DNA of 64,000 nt from assembly GCA_025201345.1 (NCBI GenBank), contig JAIXMG010000016.1:677069-741068 (forward strand), given 5' to 3'. The notes beneath the pieces were generated by a model. That model worked only from the letters and a program-made list of their open reading frames with translations, was not told the origin of the DNA and did no database searches. Source of the DNA: Thamnidium elegans (Eukaryota > Mucoromycota > Mucoromycetes > Mucorales > Mucoraceae). A program made the position numbers and the translations under genes. Of the stretch, positions 22,917 through 33,458 are shown piece after piece; positions within the stretch are counted from its first letter, which is position 1; each line of letters begins with the position of its first letter.

Positions 22917-24566
22917 CAGTGGGTGGAAAAATGGTCCGGATGTTTTATATTTTTTCACCTTCGTACTTGTAACTCTACAACCAAGAATAGGATTAAGTTG
23001 AAATAAAATACAATAGAAGAGGGAAATCGTTTACTTTCAAATAGGTAAAAAGTTGGGATAAAAATATTATATGTGGTTAAAATAATTTTATTTAAAAATG
23101 ACATATACATCCGGACCATTTTTCAGGGTCAAATTTAAAATATGAAAAGTTCCGAAATATTGGGATAATGAAAGTATTAACAATTAATATGTATTTGCTA
23201 CGGTATGTAGGTATCTTTCCGAGGTATGTATTGCATATACATATAAAAGGAAGACTTTTTCAAAATTGTTTTTCATTCTTTTATTCTTTCTTATTTTTTT
23301 TTAAATTATGGTTCGATCTCTTCCCAAAGATACTCAAAATAGTCTACAAAATTTGCTTCAATCTGGTTATTCCTACTCTCAGATCATGAAACGAATTCCT
23401 GGAATTAAAAAAAGCACAATTAGTGACTACAAGCGGAAGTGGTATCCTAATTCACCGATCAACAACCCAGGGAGACCCGCTCTTTTAGGCAATACTACGC
23501 AAAACTACATTCGAAAGAGCTTAATTTTGGGTAAACTAAAGACTGGAAAAGACGTTCAGAGGTACCTGGAATCTATTGATATTAAAATGGAGTATAGTAC
23601 ATGCCTTAAGGTGCTAAAATCTATGGGGTTCCAAGCGTATATAAAAAAGAAAAAACCTTTCCTTAAAGCCGAGCATAGAAAAAACAGGCTACGTTGGGCC
23701 AAAGCTCATAGAAATTGGACATCCGACGATTGGAGACGAATGGTATTCTCTGACGAAACAAAAATTAATGTTTGGGGTTCTGATGGGTGCAAGTACTATT
23801 GGAAAAGACCTGATGATATACTTCGATTTCATCATATTGAAATGACATTGAAGCATGGTGGAGGCGGTATTATGATGTGGGGTTGTATAACATATGACGG
23901 TCCAGAATATGCGTGCCAGATATATGATGGGAATATGAAAAAAGAGGACTATATCCATATTTTAAGTACGACTTTAAAAGACACGATGGAGTGGTATGGT
24001 TACAACCCAAAAGCTATATATTTTCAACAGGATAAGGATCCGAAACATACTTCGAAGGCAACAAAGACCTGGTTAAATGAAAATAAATTTAATACCGATT
24101 GGACATATAGTTGGCCTTCTCAAAGCCCCGATTTAAATCCTATAGAACACATATGGCATCACTTAAAGTTAAAGTTAAGCTATTACCCAACAAAGGCAGT
24201 AGGAGTACATGAATTGTGGGAAAGAGTTGAAGAACAATGGGCAACGTTTACAAAAGAAGATTGTCAAAGATATATAGATAGTATGCCTAAAAGAATAGAA
24301 GCTGTTATTAAGGCTAAAGGAGGTCCAACTAAATATTAAATATTTTAAATTTGACCCTGAAAAATGGTCCGGATGTATATGTCATTTTTAAATAAAATTA
24401 TTTTAACCACATATAATGTTTTTATCCCAACTTTTTACCTATTTGAAAGTAAACGATTTCCCTCTTCTATTGTATTTTATTTCAACTTAATCCTATTCTT
24501 GGTTGTAGAGTTACAAGTACGAAGGTGAAAAAATATAAAACATCCGGACCATTTTTCCACCCACTG
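22917..24566 (+). mobile_element. Tc1/mariner element a (DD37E), apparently complete
   Basis: About 225-bp inverted repeats, almost identical, start CAGTGGGTGGAAAAATGG and are flanked by TA; the empty site is seen in E-B. Within each repeat the outer GGTCCGGATG motif recurs inverted at the inner end, the IR/DR layout of Tc1 elements with two transposase sites per end. It contains one intact transposase gene. Element e (42682) is a truncated, almost identical copy. Confidence 0.9.
23308..24339 (+). CDS. Mariner transposase, DD37E, intact
   Basis: 343 codons without lesion. A paired-like helix-turn-helix N-terminus (SQIMKRIPGIKKSTISDYKR) and a GRP linker (INNPGRPALL) bind the inverted repeat. 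The catalytic Asp lies in VFSDETKINVWGSDG, the second in FQQDKDPKHTSK and the Glu in SPDLNPIEHIWHHLK, with 37 residues between the last two. The ATG follows a TATA-like TATAAAAGG about 70 nt upstream. Because ends, target duplication and gene are all whole, this copy could be active. Confidence 0.9.
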   Translation: MVRSLPKDTQNSLQNLLQSGYSYSQIMKRIPGIKKSTISDYKRKWYPNSPINNPGRPALLGNTTQNYIRKSLILGKLKTGKDVQRYLESIDIKMEYSTCLKVLKSMGFQAYIKKKKPFLKAEHRKNRLRWAKAHRNWTSDDWRRMVFSDETKINVWGSDGCKYYWKRPDDILRFHHIEMTLKHGGGGIMMWGCITYDGPEYACQIYDGNMKKEDYIHILSTTLKDTMEWYGYNPKAIYFQQDKDPKHTSKATKTWLNENKFNTDWTYSWPSQSPDLNPIEHIWHHLKLKLSYYPTKAVGVHELWERVEEQWATFTKEDCQRYIDSMPKRIEAVIKAKGGPTKY

Positions 24567-26251
24567 TATATACTTTTACTTCACTTTATACACAAAAGAC
24601 TAATCTCAATGGTAACAATAAACTGAATCTCTTGAAATGGAACATAACTGTTTTTCTTCTTCTATAGTTCATTCGCCTCTATTGTATCCCTAAACGCTAA
24701 GTAAAGTATTTTTTTTTATTTTTTTCCACCGCTAAAACAATTTTTTTTTGTTCGTTTGCTTTTAGATATCTAACCATTGAATACTATTATGGTTCACCTT
24801 AAGGTACACATCTTTTAGTTATTTTTATTTACTACCTATTAATATCTACAAACATTTATATATTTACAGAGAAGAAACCGTTTAACCATATGTCTTGGTT
24901 TTTTATTTACTTGTAAGTTTGATAATAACACTATTTATGTAAAACAGATTTTAACCATATATATTATGTAGAAGTAAGTTGTTATAAATGGCTACTGAAT
25001 AAAGAACAACGGCTACTAAATAAAAAACAATGGCTACTAAATAAAGAGCAATGGCTACTGAATAGACAGAGATTTTACTAAATAAAAAACAATGGCTACT
25101 GAATAAAGAGCAATGGTTACTGAATAAACAGACTCATGACGTATTTTTTAGTGGAATTTCTACTAAATAGGGTACATAAGATACCATTTCAGTTTCAGTA
25201 TCCAACTTACTGCGTTCAGTGGAAAATATACTGCATAATAAATCCAGTATACATGGATACTAAACTCAGTAACCATACTATCTCATAGTTTCCGAATTTA
25301 CAGTGTGCATATTTAGAAACAATTCTACTGTTATTAGTATAAAAAACAACTTTATCTGGCCACAGTGACAAACAATTTTCAACCTCACACTTAAATGTTA
25401 TGAAAGCAAGTATATGCTCTGTAATTAATATTCTTTTTCCCGAAAAGATCGAGATGAGTCAAACAAAGCTGATAAAAAGTTTCTTCATTTCACACAAGAA
25501 ACAACAAGTGCGGATTCTGAAGGAACAAGATATTGAAACATGGGATCAGGATATACTACTGAACTTTATAAAGGAAAGATACAAGGATACAAATAAACTA
25601 TCAACAGTCGATTTACAACAGAAAACAATATTATTACTGGCAATATTTACTATGTGGCGACCGCAATCAGATATAGGTAGGCTACAACATCAAGATGTTT
25701 GGTTCAAGGAGACAGAAGAAGGATTAGAAGGGGTTACAATCATTAGTAGATTACCAAAGGAGGCTCAACAAAAATCAATCTCATTAGGAATTACAACCGA
25801 CAACGATATGTGCCCAGTACAAACTCTATTTCATATCATCCAAAGCACCAAAAAATTTCGAACATATCTCCCAGAAGACCACACCTTATTCCTGACATAT
25901 ATCGGCAGTAAAACTAACCCCACTACTTCAATTAGCCCAAAAACAGTAGCAAGATTTATTCAGAAAAATATGATGGAAGCGGGAATAGACACAAGTATAT
26001 ATTCGACACATTCATTGAGATCGGCTGCAAGTACGAAGGCAGTTCAACTAGGGAATATAATTGAGGATGTAAAGAAACACGCGAACTGGAGTCTCAAGAG
26101 CGATACGTTTGAGCGATACTATTACAAGCCAAGACATTCTGAACGAATTAGTACAAGGATTAGCAACTCGATGTTAAAAAGTCTTTCGGAAAACACTACC
26201 ATATCTGAAGTCCGAACGAAGGCAACAAGTATTGGAGTAGGTACGACCTGC

Positions 26252-26476
26252 AATACGGACGTTGCCGTAGTGAGGACGAAAAGATATGGAAAAACCCAAC
26301 CCTAAATCTCCCACCCAGAAAAAAAAAAAAAAACACTATTTACTTGCTTAGAAAGTTATAAAGAGTAGATATTTTTCAATTAAGTTTAATATATATTAGA
26401 ATTTTCAAATAAAAAAGCGCGGCTCGGAGAGTTCTTTACCATATCTTTTCGTCCTCACTACGGCAACGTCCGTATT
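26252..26476. repeat. Inverted repeat at the DIRS right end
   Basis: 38 nt at 26252-26289 (aatacggacgttgccgtagt...) recur inverted at 26439-26476. The left arm is the last coding part of the recombinase; the right arm lies about 150 bp beyond the stop. DIRS elements carry terminal and internal complementary repeats used for making circles, so this is probably that structure. A poly-A run follows at 26483. Confidence 0.7.
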
Positions 26477-26810
26477 TTGTCTAAAAAAAAAAAAAAAAAA
26501 AAAAAAAAAGACAGTTTTGCCAAAATAAGATTTATTTACTTTGATCGTGACTTGCGATTTCTTAAGTGATGTTTATTGTGAATATTTGTAGTGATGAAGT
26601 TAACGAAAGTCTCGATGTTCCTAATAGAATAATCCGTGAAAATTATTTTACGATTGTGGTTGACGGCAGTATTAATTTAGAATTAAGAAAAAATAAAATA
26701 AAGAAGTTACAATGATGCTTCAAAAAAAAAAGCTCGTATATATAGTATTTCATTGGGCGGAATATTAAATATAACGGTAAGTCAGTGTTATGAAAAGAAA
26801 AATATTATTC

Positions 26811-27056
26811 ACTGATAAACTTATCATCAATGATTGTCTAACGATTGAGATCACTTTTATTTCAAACGACGATTTTTTGTTAGCAAAAAAAAAAAAAAAA
26901 AAAAAAAAAGTAAGAAAAAAAAGTAAATTTGTGCTTAATTTAGAGGAGCTTCAATCTCACTGATAATTTTATTTCTGTACAGCTTAAATTGAAGCATCAC
27001 TGAAGCTACAGTTATTCCACTAACCCTGCAATCATTGATGATTAGATTTATCATTT
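26811..27056. repeat. Possible small TIR element (MITE-like)
   Basis: About 26-nt imperfect inverted repeats: tgataaacttatcatcaatgattg at 26811-26835 and its complement at 27029-27054. About 190 bp of A-rich sequence lies between. It abuts the end of the G+C-rich gene fragment. No target duplication was proven. Confidence 0.35.
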
Positions 27057-27809
27057 TTTCTCGCCATAGCGGGCGGACAACAAGTCGGCACGGCAGTACA
27101 TCGCTTCCCGCAAGTCATTGTTCAAGTGACCACATCGGTTTGCTTCGCGTTCCCGGACGTTTTGGTTGGCTTGGGCTTGATTGATGAGGCTGGTCTGGAA
27201 TGGAAAGGTTTCTTCGTCGACTACAAAAATATATATATATATATATATTCATGTGCGGGTGGGGTACAGAGGAGCGTGTGGAGTTGGCGGAATTTTTCGA
27301 ATGTATCTGCATGTAGGTCTCAGATTATATTTAAGCTCCGACCAATTTAATTTTTTGTAAAATTGAAAAACATATTATAAATAAAATACATATATTAAAT
27401 TACGTAATTCAAAATAAGAGAATATCAATAGAGAAAAAAGAATAAATATAATATTTGGAAAATCTTTTTAAAAGATCAAAAATTGAATTTAGATATAAAT
27501 AAAAATTAAACAATGCCTTCTTATAACTCTTTGTACATTAAAATTAAAAAACAAAAGTATATTTATTTAGTAACTAAAGTTATGAAATTAGAAAAAAAAC
27601 TAATAAATTAAAAGAAGAAAATACTTATTACAAATCATTAAATAAAGAAAAAATAAATAATAATATTGACGATAAAATAAACAAACATTTAGAAGAGAGA
27701 CTAAATAATAAAAATACATTAGAATCAGACATAGATGATAGTAAAGAAATTGATATATGCGAAGATTGTGGATTTGAAATTAATGAAAATGGATGTATTT
27801 GTCCTGATA

Positions 27810-29444
27810 CAGTGACTCACAAAACTGTCCCAATGTTTGGACATTTTTTTTAAACGATAAACCAGTATATATAATTGGCATATAAAGTATCTTTTGTTAT
27901 ACCTCGTTCGATAGAGAAAACTGTCCTCTTTCCGAAGAAGTACTTATGTTGTATAAGTAAGGTCACGTGAGATGATTTAAACGCAGCTAAAGTTAAACTA
28001 TTTATTGGGACAGTTTTGTGAGATATAAAAAAAAATAATCATTTTTATTTTATTAATCTATTAATATTTAGTCCATTTTCCTTTTGCTTTTAAACAAGCA
28101 TGGATGCGTTTAGACATACTTTCGATGCATTTTTGACACTCTTCTGGCTTAATTTTATTGTACCAAACGTGAGAAACTCGTTCATTTAAATCCTCCATGC
28201 CTTTCGGTGCTGAATCATAATCGTTTAATCTACGTTTCAATAATGACCACATATTTTCGATTGGATTCAAGTCTGGTGAGTTTGGCGGCCATTCCATAAC
28301 TTTATAAGACTGTTCCTGAAGAAAGCTTTCGACCAGTTTAGAGGTATGTTTTGGATCGTTGTCCTGCTGAAAAATTATTTGGTCACGTCTAAATCCCAAT
28401 TCGCTGCAAGTAAATTCGATAGTCTTGTCTAAATCATCACTAAGAATTTCCTTATAAAGGTTGTTGTCCATGTTACCACTAATTCGACAAATCCAGCCAA
28501 CTCCGGCGTATGTAATTGCACTCCAGAGCATAGTATTACCGCCACCATGTTTGACTTTAAGTTTGCAATGGTGATTATGGAGATCCTCATTCCCTCTGAT
28601 CCAAACCCATTAACGACCATCAGAATTAAATCGGTTGATTTTTGTCTCGTCAGTCCATACAACTCTCTTCCAGTCGTCAATTGTCCAATCTTTGTGTGCA
28701 CGACACCATGCTAATCTTTTTTTAACATGACCATCCGTAAGCAATGTTTTTTCTGGTTTCTCAATTGCGCCTAATCCCTGACTTCTAAGTGTCCTTCGAA
28801 CTGTTTCCGAGTTACACTTGATTCCTAGATCGGTTTCTAATTTTTTTGTGACTTTCACGGCATTTTTAACTCGCTTTCGTGTAACTTGTTGCACACAGTA
28901 ATGCTTGTCAGTACCGGATAAAAGTTCTGGACGACCCCCCTTTGCTAATGAATGATCTAAATCAGCTTCCTTACGAATTCTAGATACCGTTGACTTTCCA
29001 ATTTTAAGTTCCTTTTGAATTTGACGTAGTGAATTGTCTTTTTTGAGCAATGAAATAACAGAGTCTCTTTTGTTCTTCGATAATTGTTTCATAATGATCT
29101 TGCACGGTTTTTTTTACTTACTTTAAGAATTTAATGCTCACCAAACGGAATAGGTTGTAGTTTATAAGGCAAACGTACTTTCTGTTAAAGTTATGGTATT
29201 ATTTTTTTCAGAATTCAAAATTTGCCGCTTCCTCACAAAACTGTCCCAATAAATAGTTTAACTTTAGCTGCGTTTAAATCATCTCACGTGACCTTACTTA
29301 TACAACATAAGTACTTCTTCGGAAAGAGGACAGTTTTCTCTATCGAACGAGGTATAACAAAAGATACTTTATATGCCAATTATATATACTGGTTTGTCGT
29401 TTAAAAAAAATGTCCAAACATTGGGACAGTTTTGTGAGTCACTG
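27810..29444 (-). mobile_element. Tc1/mariner element b (DD34E)
   Basis: Inverted repeats of about 210 bp begin CAGTGACTCACAAAACTGTC. The motif cacaaaactgtcccaa recurs at the inner end of each repeat (IR/DR type). It is flanked by TA within the Merlin ORF2 copy, and the uninterrupted site exists in Merlin copy 1. It holds one transposase gene with a single nonsense codon. Confidence 0.9.
28061..29092 (-). pseudogene. Mariner b transposase with one in-frame stop
   Basis: 344 codons in one frame, broken only by TAA at 28610-28612 (after FNSDGR). N-terminal HTH (LRQIQKELKIGKSTVSRIRK), then WTDETKINRF, FQQDNDPKHTSK and NSPDLNPIENMWSLLK: a DD34E triad. Closest in the window to mariner d (38529-39561). 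Confidence 0.85.
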
Positions 29445-30461
29445 TATATGTAAAAATGAAGATTCTGAAAATTATGACGAAGATGAGTATAATGAAATAT
29501 GTAATATATGTAAAAATAAATTAGATGAAGAGGTAGATGAACTGCGCGAAGAGTCAAATACGTTAGATGATATTGAAATGGAAGAAGAATTCTATAATGA
29601 AAACTCATCTAAAACAAGTAAAAATAGAAAAAATTATAATAAATTAAATGAGAATGAAGAAAATATAAAAGTAATAAATAAACTAAATAAGAACTATATT
29701 AATATAACTAAGAATGAAAAAGATCATTTAATTGAAGATATAAAATTAAATAATAGAAATACATTAAAATTATTTAATGATATATATATAAAACACATGA
29801 AAAAAGAAATTAAGGACGACTATATTAATAATATTTATGAAATTTATGATAAAAATAAATCAAGGTTTATGAAAAACTTAGAAATTAGTTTTAAAATATG
29901 TTCCAATGATAGAATATATAATAGTAATTATGTATTTCCACTATACACATTTAATAGCATAAAAAAATCATCCATTGACAATTTTATAAATTTATTAGAA
30001 AAACACGTTATAGAAAATATGTGAGACCTTAATACATAATGACCCAATTTTTCTACGAGGACATCACAAGGAATACGGGCTTGGACGATTTGGTCATCAT
30101 TGTAGTAGGTCAGGACGTATTTCAGGAGGTTGTAGGTCAAGCTGTATTGTTTTTCTTTGGAGCCCGTACAGCGTTCATTCGGGACAGACGTTTCGGTGAC
30201 GTTGAGCGGAAGATAGGTGACGCCGTAACAGTTCTTGTCGACACCGGCCCACCAGCCCACGATGCCTGTACACAACAACAAAAGAAAAAAAAAGTGAGTC
30301 CTCGCAGCAAAACGGCTAGGGAAAAGGTACCACCCGTTATTGTTGTTGTTACCTTTGACGGTCAACTCACGCTCGACCCGGAAGTGGCGCAACATGAAAT
30401 GCATCATGTTGGCATCGTAGGAGAACATTTTGTATTGCTCTAAATTTATTTTTTTCGCAGT

Positions 30462-31658
30462 TTATTGATTTTCCATGTTATGCATATAATCATCAATAAA
30501 TGCTGTATCATTGAAATCTTCTTGCCAAATCCATTCATTATATGTATCATCATATCCTTTCCATTTAACATAAAATTTAATTCTTTTTTTTTAAAATTTT
30601 CTATGCTTTAAAATTCTTTCAACCTCAAAACTATCTTCATCTGTATAGCTATTATCTTCTATGTCCATATTATTTATTGTTAAATTACCACCAATATTAT
30701 CATTAAAATAATTTCTGATAAATTCATCCTGTTGATTAGTCATATCTGTAATCCTTAAAATATCAAATTCATATATAATGTTATTTATATTATTATTTTT
30801 ATTAGGATTAGGATAATCAAAGTTATCATTAATCCACAATAAATGGTTAGGTTTTGCAGGTATATTATATAACTCACAAAACTTTCTAATATTTAGTAAT
30901 AGCATTGATAATTTTAACTGTAAGTTATATATTTTTATATCAATCACTTTGGTTGAGCTCTCATTATTATTAGATTTTTTAAACCTATTACCAAGATATC
31001 CAAAGCATGATTCAATTTTACTTCTGAAGCTCCCAAATGTCTCATTATATAGTATTTCACTATCATTTAAATCAACATTTCTATTTTTTCTTATTGGGAA
31101 AGTAAAATTATTTATATTTATTTTATCATTTTCTTTTCTATCACAATTCTCAATAAATTTTTAAATATAATAATAATAGCCGCCATCAAATGCTATACAA
31201 TCATTTTGACTTAGTTTATTCTCTAATTTCATATCTAAAAACATTTGTCCATCGTTATAATTTTTGCATGGTTTGCTATCGGAAACATAAATTGCAAACT
31301 CATTTACATCATATATGACTTGCGTCCTTAAACCTGAGTTCTTGAACTTATAAGAATAAAAACTTCTTTTCTTTATATCTTTTTCTTTGTAATCTATTCT
31401 ACTATCATGACCATCTAAAAATAATGTGATATTTTTAAAATCTATTGGATTTATTTCTTTAGCATTTATAATTCTTAAAGTAGTGGATGAAAACATGTTT
31501 TCTAATAATTCTGTTATATTTCTATTTAATTCGTTCTTGTTATTGCCCCAAAATTCCTTATAAATTGTATGAAAAGATGTATAAGGTATATAATCATTCA
31601 TATCTCGAATAGATTTTCCTGTAACTAAATGATATAATATACATAGACCTTTTTCCAT
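30462..31658 (-). pseudogene. DDE transposase (Harbinger/DDE_4-like) with C-terminal chromodomain, two in-frame stops
   Basis: The reverse strand is one 398-codon frame with only two interruptions, TAA at 31161-31163 and 30591-30593. DDE core: ITLFLDGHDSRIDY (first Asp), CIAFDGGYYYY (second Asp) and ETFGSFRSKIESCFGYLGNR (Glu), the pattern of DDE_4/HARBI-like enzymes. The last about 55 codons read as a chromodomain: FEVERILKHRKF, stop, then KKRIKFYVKWKGYDDTYNEW with aromatic-cage Tyr/Trp residues. The chromodomain suggests targeting to methylated-histone chromatin, as in chromoviruses; this is inference. No ends or target duplication were found. Confidence 0.7.
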
Positions 31659-32280
31659 AAATACATATGGACCTTTATAATCATATTTAACAAAAATATT
31701 AATTAAAAAAAAGAATACAGCTGTCGTATTTGAGGTTGATATTTATATAAGACATATAAATGATCATATTGTGAATAAAAACAAGCTTAATAATAAAAAC
31801 TTCTATATTTCAATAATAATGCATCCCGATACATTATTATTAAACACCGAAATCAACACGGACATTTCTAGTGAAAACGGTTCCTACTTCTGACTTAAAA
31901 TATAAAAATTTTAATCCAATAACATTAATGCGAGATAAGAGATATTGTAATACCATTGGTCTTGATCCAGAACTAGCTACTCTGGATAAAAGAAAGGAAC
32001 ACCCATTGTTATAAGCAATACATTAACTCACATCAATGATATGAATATAGTATAAATAATATACTCTAGGACATATAGAAAATATTTCCTTTATAATAAT
32101 AAAACAAATATACAGTAATAATACTCTATATCTTGTAATTACAATCCTTTAATTATATAAGATATAATTATACGGGAAAAAGTTCTAGTCAGAAATATAT
32201 AAATAGAATATAAGGAACGTTTCATCAACCTACTCATAACATATCCAATAAGGACGATTCGACCACCCTGTCATTATTAA
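31659..32280. other. AT-rich spacer with an unplaced coding scrap
   Basis: At about 31850-32010 a forward frame of about 50 codons reads RTFLVKTVPTSDLKYKNFNP...TIGLDPELATLDKRKEHP, protein-like and bounded by stops; I cannot assign it. The rest is AT-rich without features. Confidence 0.35.
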
Positions 32281-32289
32281 GAACAAGGT

Positions 32290-33123
32290 GTGTGATATTG
32301 ACGATTATGCTAATAAGAGTAAATATCAAAAAAAGAAAAATAAAGAAGATAAACGTAGAATTTATCAGACTTTAAAAAGGAATTGTTGTTTTTATTAATG
32401 AAATAATGTGTGCCTTATATACAAAATAAGTTAAATAAGCGCTTATCCACTTAATATGAAACATGGACAATGTTAACCATCTAATAGTGGATGAGCAATT
32501 TGGAAATATAAATAGTTTCTTTAGAAGGTCAATTGTAACAGCGGCAATGCTTATTATCTTTCTAATTGGCTTTTCTAAATAAAAGATCCAGGATAGAGGC
32601 TTGTTCATTCAAAATAATTGGGGCATTATTTATGAACCAGTTATCTGTCCTTGATAAGAATTAAAACAGTCTAATGCTTATATAATCGATAAAAAAGAAC
32701 AATAGAAGGTGTCTGAGTAGATATATGTAATATACAACATTTGTGTATAATTTATGAAAGCAATATGTGAGAACATATACTTGTACAAGTTATGTATAAA
32801 TTTGTATCATTGAATATACTACGTAAGTACAACGAGGTGGAGATTACCGGAAGGGCATGTTATTCGATCAAGGGGATTGGATCAAAGAATATTTATAGTC
32901 AATTCGAAAGAGTAGAATATATATATTTGAAAGTGAGAAGGTTGAGTCTAGATATTGACCCGAACCTATCATAGCAATAAGATCAGGTACCGATTACGGT
33001 TGTCAAGAAGTATAAAAAGGGATTATTATTTAGTTCAGCAGAATTCTTTAGTTTATTTTTAATTAATAAATTTCTCTAAGTTTTATCTCGATAATTTATC
33101 GTCTAATTTACCTCAATTCCAAC
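32290..33123 (+). repeat. LTR-like dispersed repeat, copy 1
   Basis: Shares long similarity with the inverted copy at 53245-53790 (for example attaatgaaa...gtgtgccttatata and ataagcgcttat). It contains a TATA-like tataaaaagg at about 33008 and ends in CAACA at 33123. TGTTG at 32386 is a plausible left end, but similarity with copy 2 extends further left, so the borders are uncertain. No internal retroelement genes are attached. Confidence 0.45.
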
Positions 33124-33458
33124 ATATATGACATCAGTCTTCAAGTCGGTCTTATTCAATGTCCACATAACTCTAATCAGTTCTTTGTTATAGCGCCATA
33201 CTTTGTGTTTAACTCAAACCTCGGCGTTACCGCTGGTAATATCTCTTTAATATAGGCTATAAGCTATTCATAAAAAAAAGGTATAAAGGATAAAAAAAAA
33301 AATTGTATAAATTAAAAAAGATATGGATGTATCCCAATATAACTCTCAGATTTATAAAAATGTATGAGATGGATAAAATTGAATTTTATTATTAAAATAA
33401 ATATTAGGTGGATTAATTTGTAAACAAATAAAAACATAATTTTAAAATATTAGCATAA
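33124..33458. other. AT-rich spacer
   Basis: 335 bp with no gene seen. A tgagatggataaaattg motif at about 33365 resembles motifs at 34324 and 34453, so it may belong to the AT-rich element that follows. Confidence 0.35.

Larger units (their letters stand above)
20397..25367 (+). mobile_element. CACTA-ended repeat E-C (host of two nested elements)
   Basis: Same family as E-A and E-B: begins CACTATGGCCAGATATTTAG and ends TTATCTGGCCACAGTG. It is flanked by ACG (20394-20396) and ACA (25368-25370), a 3-bp duplication with one change; removing it and one copy restores the recombinase frame exactly. Its own sequence is 20397-20790, 22780-22916 and 24569-25367. The rest is a Merlin element and a mariner inserted into it. 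Subterminal TAGTAGCCATTG-type repeats lie at about 24985-25130. Confidence 0.85.
20192..26305 (+). pseudogene. DIRS tyrosine recombinase, split by insertion E-C
   Basis: Joining 20192-20393 with 25368-26305 gives one uninterrupted 379-codon frame, so the gene was whole before E-C inserted. The catalytic set is visible in the second half: Arg in TMWRPQSDIGRL, HSLRSAAS (His-x-x-Arg), and Tyr in DTFERYYYKP near the end. In DIRS this enzyme closes or integrates the circular cDNA. The ATG at 20192 lies within the RT frame (+1 overlap). The split is the only lesion seen. Confidence 0.85.
18714..26480 (+). mobile_element. DIRS-type tyrosine-recombinase retrotransposon, 5' truncated and split
   Basis: DIRS coding sequence begins directly at the right edge of E-A (18714) inside the reverse transcriptase. 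It continues to 20393, is interrupted by E-C (20397-25367), and resumes to about 26480. It has RT, RNase H, a methyltransferase-like tail and a tyrosine recombinase, the DIRS arrangement. The left terminal repeat and gag are missing. The right end carries an inverted repeat (see 26252-26476), consistent with DIRS termini. Confidence 0.85.
27513..30024 (+). pseudogene. Second copy of the Merlin accessory ORF, interrupted
   Basis: The frame opens at 27513 (MPSYNSLYIKIKKQKY), with one shift in an A-run near 27590. It reaches the conserved CEDCGFEINENGCICPDT, is interrupted by mariner b at a TA, and resumes at 29447 with CKNEDSENYDEDEYNEICNIC through to a stop at 30024. The Cys block and the C-terminal domain (KLFNDIYIKH...YDKNKSRFMKNLE) are conserved with copy 1, while the acidic linker varies. 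Confidence 0.75.
27299..30045 (+). mobile_element. Merlin copy 2, internally deleted
   Basis: Flanked by AATTTTTC on both sides (27291-27298 and 30046-30053), a perfect 8-bp duplication. The left end GAATGTATCTGCATGTAGG and the right end (complement of GACCTTAATACATAATGACC) match copy 1. Most of the transposase is deleted: only its last about 25 codons remain near 27420-27480, and then ORF2 follows. The element was later hit by mariner b. Confidence 0.85.
27051..30428 (-). pseudogene. G+C-rich spliced gene of unknown function, split by Merlin copy 2
   Basis: Reverse-strand exons 30428-30353, 30265-30046 joined to 27290-27268 (after removing the transposon), and 27220-27051 form a frame of 162 codons with two GT-AG introns and consistent phases. 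The protein has several Cys, Tyr and Asn residues (IVGWWAGVDKNCYGVTYL, CRADLLSARYGE) and no recognised domain. Codons are C/G-ending, clearly unlike the A+T-rich surroundings, which suggests another genomic origin or strong selection. The 5' end may be incomplete: an acceptor-like tttag and an open frame precede the ATG, and a transposon begins there. Merlin copy 2 disrupts exon 2. Confidence 0.6.
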
